From the NCBI GenBank assembly GCA_042408955.1, contig JBHOQQ010000163.1, positions 1 to 38,547 on the forward strand: DNA of 38,547 nt, written 5' to 3'. This DNA comes from CALGSZ01 sp042408955. GTDB lineage: Bacteria; Chloroflexota; Chloroflexia; Thermomicrobiales; UBA6265. A program made the translations under genes and the position numbers. The notes under the pieces are model-generated. The model had not been told where the DNA came from. It was given only the letters and a program-made list of their open reading frames with translations, and did no database searches. Shown piece after piece: positions 25,128 through 33,268 of the stretch; position 1 is the stretch's first letter; each line of letters begins with the position of its first letter.

Positions 25128-26855
25128 TCACGGTCCATCCTGTAACAGTCGGTCGAATGACCGTTTGGCGAGGAGCAGTGCCCCGGCACAGATCAGCGCG
25201 CCTGCGCCGAAGGCAACAACCACCAGCGGCCAGCCAAGCGGCGTGCTGCCACCAACGCGCCAGGCAAGCATCTCGCGCCACGGCGACGGCACCCCGGTCG
25301 AGAAGACAATCAGCCGCGTGACCCCGGTCGCCGTGACCATCCCGAACGCGGCGCCCGCCACAAAGCCAAACGCACGGCCAACCAGGGCGATTGACCGCTG
25401 CACATGTGCGGCGTCAAAGACCGGTGCCAGAGCGCCTGCCGCGATATCAATGGTGACAAAGCCGGTGGATGTCCACACGACGATCGCCATAATCCCCGCA
25501 AGCTCTCCCAGTGTTGCCCCACGCCAGAGGGCGAACGCTAGGGTGAGGGATTCGCTGAGCAGCAGAATCGGCAGAAGCATTGCGAGCAGCTTGCCGAGTA
25601 GCACACGCCACGAGGAGGCCGGCAACAGCCTGAGCAGATGAATGTTCCGCTGCTCCATCCCGACCGCGTAGATGCTCGTGCCGAGAGAAAACCCCCAAGG
25701 CAAGAACGCGCACGCTGCCATCTCTGTCCAAAACCGGTAGGCCGGCGCTTCCCCTGCTGGCGCCTGCTTGATTGCCGACACAGCATAGAACACGATCACG
25801 CCAAGCGGCCAGACGACGCCACTGAGACGCTTCACATCCCGCGTCAGCGTCAGCCATTCCTTGACTATCACAGCGGCGACTGCACCAGGCAGGGGGCGGG
25901 TCAACGCGGCCATCCAATAAGGCGTGACGTAGCCAGCTCGGGTGCCCCCAGCCGCCGCAGCGAGCGTGCGGCCACGGTCATACGTGACGGCAAAGACCGC
26001 ATAGGCAACACCTAGCGCGCCAGCAGTACACAAGAGCACGAGAGACGCCTCTCGGGCGAGCGAGCGCCACTGGCTTTCGGCAGCGGCGGCAACCATCCGG
26101 GCTGCGTGCCCGGTTGGCAACCACCGCATGCTCGCATCAAGGGACGCGAGCGAGGCCTGCGTCAGGAAGCCCCGATGCGCGCTGGGCGATGGAGCGGCAG
26201 CAGTCCATGCGACCATCGTCAACGTCACGATCGCGATAGTGGCAAGAAACAACGAAAGTCGCGCCCGGCGCGCGGGAATCAGGCCGATGATCAGGGCCAC
26301 CACGACCGTTGCTGCTGCCATGGCGAGCAGCGGTATTTGCAAGAGAGCAAGCATCGCAGCGGGGACGATGGCCCAAGTCGCGTCGCGCGTCATTCCGTAT
26401 GCGACGAGCACGATACCAGCGAGGGCCACCCCCGGAACGGTCCCAATCATTGCCTCAACCAGCTTGCTGGCAAACACCCAGTGCAAGGGAATCGGCAGGA
26501 TCATCAAGAATGTGGTATCGCGAGCAAGATAGAGGGATTGCAGGACGGCGGTCGTCGCGCCGATAAAGCTCCCCAGCACGGCCAGTGTCAGCATGATGCC
26601 GAGGACCAACGTGGCTTCGCGTTCACTAGCCGCCACGCCAAACCCACCGCCGAACGTCACGAGTAAGGTGAGTGCAAGCGCAACAAACGCGGGCAGGACG
26701 AACACGAGGAGGAACATGAGCCGCATCGGGTGCCGCGCGGTTCCGGCACGCAGGCGGTTCCACGCAATCCGGCCTTGAGTCCGCAGCAGCACAGCCAGCA
26801 CTGGATCACTGCGCGATGCTTCCGGGCTCCCCCGCCACGCGGAGAGGCTGATCAT
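25128..26855 (-). CDS. ABC transporter permease (multi-pass exporter subunit)
   Basis: 575 residues with about twelve hydrophobic segments in two sets, separated by a soluble stretch near residues 230-270. Sequence such as FLLVFVLPAFVALALTLLV and ATTAVLQSLYLARDTTFLMILPIP fits large ABC-2-like exporter permeases. The start codon at 26855 overlaps the ATPase stop by four bases, so the two form one transporter. Cargo is unknown. The gene ends 54 bases from the convergent reductase gene. Confidence 0.82.
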   Translation of the reverse strand: MISLSAWRGSPEASRSDPVLAVLLRTQGRIAWNRLRAGTARHPMRLMFLLVFVLPAFVALALTLLVTFGGGFGVAASEREATLVLGIMLTLAVLGSFIGATTAVLQSLYLARDTTFLMILPIPLHWVFASKLVEAMIGTVPGVALAGIVLVAYGMTRDATWAIVPAAMLALLQIPLLAMAAATVVVALIIGLIPARRARLSLFLATIAIVTLTMVAWTAAAPSPSAHRGFLTQASLASLDASMRWLPTGHAARMVAAAAESQWRSLAREASLVLLCTAGALGVAYAVFAVTYDRGRTLAAAAGGTRAGYVTPYWMAALTRPLPGAVAAVIVKEWLTLTRDVKRLSGVVWPLGVIVFYAVSAIKQAPAGEAPAYRFWTEMAACAFLPWGFSLGTSIYAVGMEQRNIHLLRLLPASSWRVLLGKLLAMLLPILLLSESLTLAFALWRGATLGELAGIMAIVVWTSTGFVTIDIAAGALAPVFDAAHVQRSIALVGRAFGFVAGAAFGMVTATGVTRLIVFSTGVPSPWREMLAWRVGGSTPLGWPLVVVAFGAGALICAGALLLAKRSFDRLLQDGP

Positions 26856-27616
26856 CCGCGCACTCCGGCGTACAAGTCGTGGAAGGTTGGCTCCGCAGCG
26901 CCGGTTAGCCGTAGGAAAATCGTCTCCAGCGACGCTCCAGGCAACCCTTGGCTTCGTCGAAGTTCGTCAAGCGAGCCGAGCGCGACCAATTCTCCTTCGT
27001 GGAGAATTCCGACGCGATCGCACATCTGCTCGGCAATCTCCAGCACGTGCGTGGTGAGGAACACCGTCGCGCCCCGGCCGCAAATATGTCGCAAGATGTC
27101 TTTGACGAGCCTGGCGCTGCGCGGATCCAGCCCATTCGTCGGCTCGTCCAAGAACAAGACCCTGGGTTCATGAATCAGCACCGAGGCGAGCGCAATCTTT
27201 TGCCGCATCCCTTGGGAATAGGTCTCGATCAGACTGTCGGCGGCATCGCTAAGCTCAAAGGTCTCAAGCAGGTCGAGGATTCGCCGGTCCCGGACATACG
27301 GGCGAACGCGGTAGACATCCGCGACAAACCTGAGGAACTCCCGTCCGGTGAGTTTCTCATAGAGAAATGGCTGCTCCGCCATGTAGCCGATTTCGCGCTT
27401 GAGCGCGAGGCGCTGCCGGACGACGTCATAGCCAGCCACGCATGCCCAGCCGGCGTCCGGAGTAAGGAGCCCCGTGAGCATCTTGACAGTGCTGCTCTTG
27501 CCGGCTCCATTCGGGCCCAGGAAGACGAAAAGCTCCCCCGCACCAACAGTAAATGTCAGCCCGCGGACGCCTTCCCCGCTCGGATAGCGTTTGGCGAGTC
27601 CCTGGACCTCAATCAC
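26852..27616 (-). CDS. ABC transporter ATP-binding protein
   Basis: ATPase partner of the downstream permease. GTG at 27616 (VIEVQGLAKRYPSG) is chosen because the domain starts there and AAGGGGC lies upstream; the open frame extends further but without family sequence. Walker A is GPNGAGKSSTVKML, the signature is YSQGMRQKIALA, Walker B is VLFLDEPTNGLDP, and the switch His is in FLTTHVLEIAEQ. The C-terminal tail is short, as in CcmA/NatA-type exporters. No accessory domain. Confidence 0.92.
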   Translation of the reverse strand: MIEVQGLAKRYPSGEGVRGLTFTVGAGELFVFLGPNGAGKSSTVKMLTGLLTPDAGWACVAGYDVVRQRLALKREIGYMAEQPFLYEKLTGREFLRFVADVYRVRPYVRDRRILDLLETFELSDAADSLIETYSQGMRQKIALASVLIHEPRVLFLDEPTNGLDPRSARLVKDILRHICGRGATVFLTTHVLEIAEQMCDRVGILHEGELVALGSLDELRRSQGLPGASLETIFLRLTGAAEPTFHDLYAGVRG

Positions 27617-27793
27617 CCACGGCGCCCCTTGCAGATGGCAGCAACGCGACACCTCATAAGGGCATGATACGCTGCCCCCATGGCGGGCGACATCACCCAT
27701 TGGTCAGCGGAACACGACGAGCCGCCAGCGACGCCTGCGCTGCCAGATTGCAGCGGGCATGGCTGGCGGCTCGGAGACAAGGCAGGACGATGC

Positions 27794-27982
27794 CTAGGGC
27801 ATCGCCTGGATCAGCTTCCAATAATTGTCGTAGATGTTGTTGCCAAGCACATTGAGGATCGAGAAACAGACGATGATGCACAGCACAAAGATGAGCGAGT
27901 ACTCAACCAATGCCTGACCATCGTGTCCTGAGTTGTGACGTGCCCGGCGCAGCCAGGCCCGTATGTAGTTGTGCCACGCCAT
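27794..27982 (-). CDS. Flp/Fap-type (class IVb) pilin
   Basis: 62 residues. A basic leader ends at the prepilin cleavage region GHDGQALVEYSLI, with the conserved Glu five residues after the Gly, followed by the hydrophobic assembly helix LIFVLCIIVCFSILNVLG and a short tail. Size and layout are typical of Flp pilins, which polymerise into Tad pili outside the cell. The ribosome site is weak. No tad assembly genes are in the window. A minus-strand terminator sits 67 bases upstream of the start, hinting at attenuation. A small dyad GATGCC-CTA-GGCATC overlaps the stop codon. Confidence 0.88.
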   Translation of the reverse strand: MAWHNYIRAWLRRARHNSGHDGQALVEYSLIFVLCIIVCFSILNVLGNNIYDNYWKLIQAMP

Positions 27983-28048
27983 GGTTCTTCGCCACCAGTT
28001 AGGGGATAACCCCGAGCGGGTTCGAACTTACTACGCGGTTGCGGCAGG

Positions 28049-28071
28049 AAAAAAGCACTGGAACCCAGTGC
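28049..28071 (-). terminator. Intrinsic terminator upstream of the pilin gene
   Basis: On the minus strand GCACTGG-GTT-CCAGTGC (28071-28055) is a perfect 7-bp stem directly followed by six T residues (28054-28049). It lies between the kinase gene (stop at 28441) and the pilin start (27982), so it either ends a transcript from the leader region or attenuates pilin expression. Confidence 0.75.
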
Positions 28072-28440
28072 CACGACCAATGCAATTACCAGCCTGCACG
28101 CGACGCGTCACATTCGAGACGAGCCGGCTCAGCGATCCCACCACCCAGCGGCTTCCTCCTTTCTCCTCGAAACCGGCCAGTTCCTTCCCAGCCGGCTCCA
28201 CCGCGTGCCCAGGCGACGTGCCGTCGCGATCGAACCGAGAGTTCACCGCCGCGGATGGGGATGAACCTGTCCGACCTTATGCATAGCCTAGAGGAGCATG
28301 CGCGAAATAGAAATCACACGCTTCTCTTATGGAAGGCGGTACAAGCGTCGGTTTCGCTGCTCCATCAGTGGGCCGAACAGGGGATGACCAGACGGGCCAG
28401 GAGCCACGGCCGCACGCCAGCAGGTTAAGACCTGACTGAC
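28072..28440 (-). other. Structured leader or small-RNA region between kinase and pilin genes
   Basis: About 370 bases without a convincing gene, ending in the terminator at 28049-28071. On the minus strand it contains the hairpin GCGACG-GCA-CGTCGC near 28213-28227 and two copies of GAGCCGGCT about 75 bases apart. I could not match it to the c-di-GMP, cobalamin or other riboswitch consensus I know. A 71-residue minus-strand frame here has no ribosome site. Confidence 0.4.
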
Positions 28441-29544
28441 TCAGGCCACCGCCTCATGTGGCACCGGTACCATCACTTGGATGGAGATACCACGATTGCC
28501 TCGTGGCTCGACGTTCATCGTGGCACTCAGCAATTGGAGGCGATGCTGGAAATGTGCCTCCTGGAGACGATCGTCGATCACCGGCCGCTCGGTCTGGACG
28601 GCTGTGGCATCAACGCGAATCCTGGCGACGGTCGCCTCTCGCTCGACGTTGACATCAATCGTCTCAGCAATCCCTTCCGCGAGAATCGCCGCCAGAATCG
28701 ATTGGACCATTCGGAACAGAGCCACCTGCATTGTGGTGTTAATCTGGATATCGTGCTCCGGCCCGCTGACCGTGGTCTGAAGGCCTTTGATGCGGCCAAG
28801 CTCATTGAGATACCGGCGCAAGGTTGGCACCAGGCCGAGATCGTCCAAAATCATCGGGCGAAGATCGAAGATGAGACGGCGGGTCTCTTGCAGGGACGCT
28901 CCAATCATCGCCTTGAGCCCGTTGAGCTCGGTTCGCGCCTCCGCAATGTCGCGGTCCAACAGGCGCTCGCAGATCTCAGCGCGAAGGACGAGATTCGTCA
29001 GCGCCTGCGTCGGGCCATCGTGAATCTGGCGAGAGATGCGCAAGCGCTCATCTTCTTGAGCTTCAATGATGCTCAGAATGCTGGGGCCAGCGATGACCTG
29101 CGTTCCCGGCAACGCTCCCGTCATGCCGCGCGACACCGGCGCTGCGTCGTTGCCTTGCTCACTTGCCATGGCCTGAATCTCAAGCAGGTCAATCAACAAG
29201 CGCAGCTTCTCTTGATACTCCTTGATGTGTTGCTGCCGGCTCTGGAGCTGCTCAGCTTGAGAGCGCATCATGAACAGGCGAAGCTGAAGCTCGTGGGCGT
29301 TGTTGTACAGGTCGCGGATATCCTCCCGGCTGTAATTCTCCAGATGCATCTCCATGTCGCGCACGCGGTTGGATAACTGCAGCTCGCGATTCGCCAGCTT
29401 CTCCACCTCGCTGTTGGTCTTTTGGAGAAGCATCTGAATCTCGCTCATCGATTGGACCGATTGCTCCAGCTCGCGCCGGCACGCATCTTCGAGCTCAAGG
29501 ATGCGGTCGCGAAATTCTTTTGTTTGCGGTGGCGGCAGAGCCAT
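28441..29544 (-). CDS. Cytoplasmic DegS-like histidine kinase with a degenerate ATPase domain
   Basis: ATG 29544 is chosen because GAGAAGGG lies seven bases upstream; an in-frame start at 29568 lacks this. There are no membrane helices. Residues ~1-130 are long coiled coil (LEQSVQSMSEIQMLLQ..., QLSNRVRDMEMHLENYSRED). A HisKA_3 dimerisation domain carries the phospho-acceptor His in RLRISRQIHDGPTQAL and the family text RRLIFDLRPMILDDLGLVPTL. In the following HATPase region the N-box Asn and the DxGxG loop are missing (MVQSILAAILAEGIAE, then VARIRVDATAVQ). ATP binding is therefore doubtful; it may act as a scaffold or be phosphorylated by another kinase. No response regulator is adjacent. Confidence 0.8.
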   Translation of the reverse strand: MALPPPQTKEFRDRILELEDACRRELEQSVQSMSEIQMLLQKTNSEVEKLANRELQLSNRVRDMEMHLENYSREDIRDLYNNAHELQLRLFMMRSQAEQLQSRQQHIKEYQEKLRLLIDLLEIQAMASEQGNDAAPVSRGMTGALPGTQVIAGPSILSIIEAQEDERLRISRQIHDGPTQALTNLVLRAEICERLLDRDIAEARTELNGLKAMIGASLQETRRLIFDLRPMILDDLGLVPTLRRYLNELGRIKGLQTTVSGPEHDIQINTTMQVALFRMVQSILAAILAEGIAETIDVNVEREATVARIRVDATAVQTERPVIDDRLQEAHFQHRLQLLSATMNVEPRGNRGISIQVMVPVPHEAVA

Positions 29545-29789
29545 GCGATCCCTTCTCCCAATTCGCACCTAATATGCGCGTACCACAGCGTGGCGAACCA
29601 TATGGCACCGGCGAGGCCATACCGTTTGCAGCGTAGAATGGCGCCGTGCTCCGGGCAAGGTGACTAACGTCCCAAAAGTTGGGAGACAGCTCCGGAGAGA
29701 ATTCCCGGACACCGGCCGGCGAACGGACGTGCTATCATTGGAATGAAGCGATCGGGCACCGGGCTGGCAACCGCGGCCGGTCGGCTTGT

Positions 29790-29863
29790 TGGCGGGTGGT
29801 GAAATGGTATCACACGGGTCTTTGGAACCCTTGTTCCAGGTTCGAATCCTGGCCCGCCAGCCA
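29790..29863 (+). tRNA. tRNA-Gln (anticodon TTG)
   Basis: 74 bases including encoded CCA. Acceptor TGGCGGG pairs with CCCGCCA; D arm GTG/CAC; anticodon loop CTTTGGA with TTG; T arm CCAGG-TTCGAAT-CCTGG; discriminator G. The outermost anticodon-stem pair (C27-T43) is a mismatch, otherwise standard. It lies 33 bases before glmU and may share its transcript. A TATCAT at 29733-29738 is a possible -10. Confidence 0.93.
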
Positions 29864-29895
29864 ATGATGCATCCTTGACACGGTCCATTTGCGAG

Positions 29896-31365
29896 ATGAG
29901 CATGCTTGCCGGCGGTGATTCGGACGAGATATCGCCCGTCAGCGATGTTGCCCTGATCGTGCTCGCGGCCGGAGCAGGCACGCGCATGAAGTCGGCATTG
30001 TCGAAACCGCTTCACCCGGTCGCTGGCCTGCCGATGGTGCTCCATGTCTTGCGGGCCGGTGCCGCCATCTCACCCGCGTCCACAACACTGGTCGTATCGC
30101 CAGAACTTACCACCATTGCCGACCGGCTCGACCTGCCGCGCGGCATCCACATCGTCGTGCAACATCCACCGCTGGGAACAGGAGACGCTGTGCGAGCCGC
30201 GCTGCCCTTCGCCCGCTCCGCGCGCTGGCTCGTCGTTCTCTACGGTGACCATCCCCTTCTGACCGGGCAGATGGTTCACGATCTCGTCGCTGGAGCACGC
30301 GAGAGCAAAGCGCTCGTAACCTTACTCACGTGTGAGCTCGACGATGCCGCAGCCTACGGACGCATTGAGCGGGACCGGCACGGACGACCTGTGCGCGTCG
30401 TCGAGCGTAGTGACGACGATCCATCGCGCCGGCGGGGCCGTGTCGAGATCAACAGCGGCATGATGGCAATCGACGCGGAATGGGCCCGGTCCGCCATCCC
30501 AAGGCTGTCGCCTAGCCCCTCGAAAGGTGAGTATTACTTGACCGATCTGGTGGAGCTCGCGGTCTTGGAGCGCGCGACCGCCAAAGGGCCATGGCCCGTC
30601 GCGACAGTGACCGCTCCACCAGAGGTCGTCTTGGGCGTAAACGACCGGGTAGAACTCGCGCGCGCCGACGGCATCATTCGCGAGCGTGTGCGCCGGCATC
30701 ACATGCTGAACGGCGTCACGATCATCGCTCCGGAAACCGTGCTTATCGATGTCGACGTCGAGATCGGGATGGATACAACGATCTTGCCCTACACGATGAT
30801 CGAAGGGCGGAGCGTGATCGGCAGCGGCTGTGTCATCGGGCCGAGCGCTTCGCTCAAGAATGCCCGCATCGGCAACAATGTGCAGGTGCGGGCATCGACG
30901 GTCGTTGATTCAGCCGTGGGTGATCATTCCGACGTCGGTCCCTATGCCCACCTGCGTGGCGGCACAGTCGTTGCCGACCATGTCCACATCGGTAATTATG
31001 CCGAGCTCAAGAATGCCACGGTGGAGTCGTCGGTCAAAATCGGGCATGTAAGCTATCTTGGCGATGTGCGCGTCGGTGAGGCAACGAACATCGGCGCCGG
31101 CACTGTCACCTGCAACTTCGACGGACGAACAAAGCACCGGACAGACATCGGGCCCAATGCATTCATTGGCAGCGATTCAATGCTTGTGGCCCCCGTCACC
31201 ATCGGCGCTGGCGCCAAAACGGGAGCTGGTTCGGTGGTGACGAGGGACGTGCCACCGGGCGTCACGGTGGTGGGAGTTCCTGCCCGTGAGCTGCGCGCTC
31301 GCGAGGAGCCTAGCGGGGACCCTGGCGAGCAGGATGCCACCACGCAGCCAAGAGACAACAAGTGA
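29896..31365 (+). CDS. glmU: Bifunctional UDP-N-acetylglucosamine pyrophosphorylase / glucosamine-1-phosphate acetyltransferase
   Basis: Makes UDP-GlcNAc, the precursor for peptidoglycan, from glucosamine-1-phosphate in the cytoplasm. The N-terminal uridyltransferase has the nucleotide motif LIVLAAGAGTRMKSALSKPL. It also has PLGTGDAVRAA and LYGDHPLLT. The C-terminal half is a left-handed beta helix of hexapeptide repeats (VIGSGCVIGPSASLKN, then GTVTCNFDGRTKHRT, and GAKTGAGSVVTRDVPPG). About 489 residues, normal for GlmU. ATG 29896 or 29902 are both possible; neither has a strong ribosome site. It is followed after seven bases by prs in an apparent operon. No lesion. Confidence 0.95.
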   Translation: MSMLAGGDSDEISPVSDVALIVLAAGAGTRMKSALSKPLHPVAGLPMVLHVLRAGAAISPASTTLVVSPELTTIADRLDLPRGIHIVVQHPPLGTGDAVRAALPFARSARWLVVLYGDHPLLTGQMVHDLVAGARESKALVTLLTCELDDAAAYGRIERDRHGRPVRVVERSDDDPSRRRGRVEINSGMMAIDAEWARSAIPRLSPSPSKGEYYLTDLVELAVLERATAKGPWPVATVTAPPEVVLGVNDRVELARADGIIRERVRRHHMLNGVTIIAPETVLIDVDVEIGMDTTILPYTMIEGRSVIGSGCVIGPSASLKNARIGNNVQVRASTVVDSAVGDHSDVGPYAHLRGGTVVADHVHIGNYAELKNATVESSVKIGHVSYLGDVRVGEATNIGAGTVTCNFDGRTKHRTDIGPNAFIGSDSMLVAPVTIGAGAKTGAGSVVTRDVPPGVTVVGVPARELRAREEPSGDPGEQDATTQPRDNK

Positions 31366-31372
31366 GGACTTG

Positions 31373-32311
31373 ATGGACGGTCGCCTACAGATATTTACCG
31401 GCAATGCTCATCCGGCGCTCGCGGCAGCGATCGCGCGTGAGCTCGACGCACCCCTCGGCCGAGCCCTTGTTGGCTCGTGGAAGAATGGGGAAACACGCGT
31501 CAAGCTAGAAGAAAATGTTCGTGGCTCCGATGTCTTCGTCATTCAATCAATGTGCATCCCGGTTGATCATCACATTATGGAGCTGCTGCTGATGATTGAT
31601 GCGCTGCGCCGCGCATCAGCAGCACGCATCACCGCCGTCATCCCCTATTACGGGTATGCCAAGCAGGAAAAGAAGACGAGTGGCCGGGAACCGATTTCCG
31701 CCAAGCTTGTAGCCAATCTCTTGGTAACGGCTGGCGCCAATCGAATTCTGACTCTCGACCTGCACGCACCAGCAATCGAAGGCTTCTTCGACATCCCCGT
31801 CGATCACCTCCGGGCAACGCCGCTGCTGGCGCGGCGGTTCCGCTGGCAGCCAGGCAACAATCTCGTTGCCGTCAGCCCCGATGCTGGTGGCGTGGCGCGC
31901 GCTGATGATTTCCGCTCGCGCGTCGGTGGCTCGCTGGCGATCATCTCCAAGCGTCATCCCAAGCCCGACGCCACGGAAGTGCTCGAGATGGTTGGGGACG
32001 TCGAAGGGAAAATCGCGATCATCGTTGACGACATGATCTCGACTGGTGGCACACTGATCGTCGCTGCGAACCTCCTCAAGGAACGCGGAGCAGCAGAGGT
32101 GCACGCAGCCGCGACACACGGCATCTTCGCTGACAACGCGCTGGAGAGAATCGCCACCTCACCAATCTCTCGCGTCTTCGTCACCGACTCAGTGCCACTT
32201 CCGGAAACCGGTCCGCGCGACCGCGTGGAGGTTGTCACCGTCGCACCGCTCCTGGCAGAAGCCATTACCCGCATTCATAAGGACCTGAGCGTGAGCGCCC
32301 TATTTACCTAG
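31373..32311 (+). CDS. prs: Ribose-phosphate pyrophosphokinase (PRPP synthetase)
   Basis: Makes PRPP from ribose-5-phosphate and ATP for purine, pyrimidine, His and Trp synthesis. The ATG at 31373 has GTGAGGA upstream; 312 residues, usual length. Family sequence is clear: IFTGNAHPALAAAIAREL, ENVRGSDVFVIQ, MELLLMIDALRRASAARITA, PISAKLVANLL and GFFDIPVDHLRA. The flexible-loop text ISKRHPKPDATEV is present. Two active-site regions differ from most bacterial enzymes: PYYGYAKQEKK (usually YARQDRK) and the PRPP loop VDDMISTGGTL (usually DDMIDTAGT), which is closer to archaeal-type enzymes. It sits between glmU and birA. Confidence 0.94.
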   Translation: MDGRLQIFTGNAHPALAAAIARELDAPLGRALVGSWKNGETRVKLEENVRGSDVFVIQSMCIPVDHHIMELLLMIDALRRASAARITAVIPYYGYAKQEKKTSGREPISAKLVANLLVTAGANRILTLDLHAPAIEGFFDIPVDHLRATPLLARRFRWQPGNNLVAVSPDAGGVARADDFRSRVGGSLAIISKRHPKPDATEVLEMVGDVEGKIAIIVDDMISTGGTLIVAANLLKERGAAEVHAAATHGIFADNALERIATSPISRVFVTDSVPLPETGPRDRVEVVTVAPLLAEAITRIHKDLSVSALFT

Positions 32312-32348
32312 GCACACCTGTCTCGTGCGATCGGATTCCCGCCGGCAC

Positions 32349-33101
32349 ATGACGATTGGCGAGCCAATCCTCTGGTTAGAAACGACCACAAGCACGATGG
32401 ACGACGCCGCGCGGCTGGCCGCCGATGGCGCTCCAGAAGGGCTCGTCGTGGTCGCTGACGAACAGACGGCCGGTCGCGGCCGAGCAGGACGCAGTTGGGT
32501 TGCCCCGCCAGGAACGTCGCTTCTGCTGTCGATCCTGCTGCGGCCGCTCCTGCCAGCCAGCCGCTTGTTGACGCTGCCGCTTGTCACCGGGGTCGCTGTG
32601 GCCGAAGCGGTCGAGCAGTGTGCTGGCGTGCGATGCGCCCTGAAATGGCCCAATGATGTCCTGATTGATGAGCGGAAGCTCGCTGGAATCCTCACGTCGA
32701 CCAAGGCAAACGTGACCGGAGGAACCGCCGTCATTGTCGGCATTGGGATCAATGTCACCACACCAGACGCGGCGCTTCCCCCAGGCGCGATCAGCCTGCT
32801 GACGGCCACCGGCATCACCCACGACCGGCGCGTGCTGCTCGATCGCCTGTTGACCCGGTTCGCTGCTCGTTACCAGGAGTTCCTGGCATCTGAAGGGCAG
32901 CCGGACTTGACGGCTTGGACTGACCGTGCCGCCTACCTGGGCGCAATCGTTGATGTACAAGAGGGACCCCAGACGATTACGGGCCGCTTCCTCGGTGTCG
33001 ACGCCTCCGGAGCGTTGCAGCTTGAGCTGGCCGACGGAACGCTGCGCCGCGTCGTGTCGGGCGATTTGGTGCGCGGGCCGCGGCTATCTAGCAATCCGTG
33101 A
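32349..33101 (+). CDS. birA: Biotin--[acetyl-CoA carboxylase] ligase
   Basis: Attaches biotin to the carboxyl-carrier protein. ATG 32349 (MTIGEPILWLETTTSTMDDA) is preferred over an in-frame GTG at 32325. The catalytic loop is DEQTAGRGRAGRSWVAPPG, followed by KWPNDVLIDERKLAGILT and IVGIGINV. The C-terminal SH3-like domain ends the protein (GVDASGALQLELADGTLRRV). There is no N-terminal DNA-binding domain, so this is the monofunctional type and not a biotin repressor. 250 residues. It follows prs by 37 bases in the same direction. Confidence 0.94.
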   Translation: MTIGEPILWLETTTSTMDDAARLAADGAPEGLVVVADEQTAGRGRAGRSWVAPPGTSLLLSILLRPLLPASRLLTLPLVTGVAVAEAVEQCAGVRCALKWPNDVLIDERKLAGILTSTKANVTGGTAVIVGIGINVTTPDAALPPGAISLLTATGITHDRRVLLDRLLTRFAARYQEFLASEGQPDLTAWTDRAAYLGAIVDVQEGPQTITGRFLGVDASGALQLELADGTLRRVVSGDLVRGPRLSSNP

Positions 33102-33194
33102 GACGCTCTCGGACGAACCTACGGCGGCCCGCCGTGACCAGTTTTGATGCGCTACGACAGCCAGGTCCGAGCTCCGCGGCACGACGGTTCAGGG

Positions 33195-33200
33195 TACAAT
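33195..33200 (+). promoter_or_regulatory. Possible -10 element before the peptide-binding protein gene
   Basis: TACAAT matches the -10 consensus in five of six bases and lies 68 bases before the ATG. No clear -35 element is seen at the right distance. Confidence 0.3.
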
Positions 33201-33268
33201 GCGCCTTGCATCGGCAAACGAAGATCTGACCCAGGCTTTGGGGCGGAGCAGCGATTGGAGTAACGACG

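Noticed and set aside
28031..28246. 71-codon minus-strand frame upstream of the pilin
   Set aside because: No ribosome site, it crosses the intrinsic terminator, and has no domain.
28072..28440. c-di-GMP riboswitch before the pilin gene
   Set aside because: The conserved GEMM core segments are not visible, though pilin control would fit. Kept only as an unidentified leader.
28456..29376. Plus-strand 306-codon open frame over the kinase gene
   Set aside because: Antisense to the HisKA_3 kinase, whose domains and ribosome site are clear.
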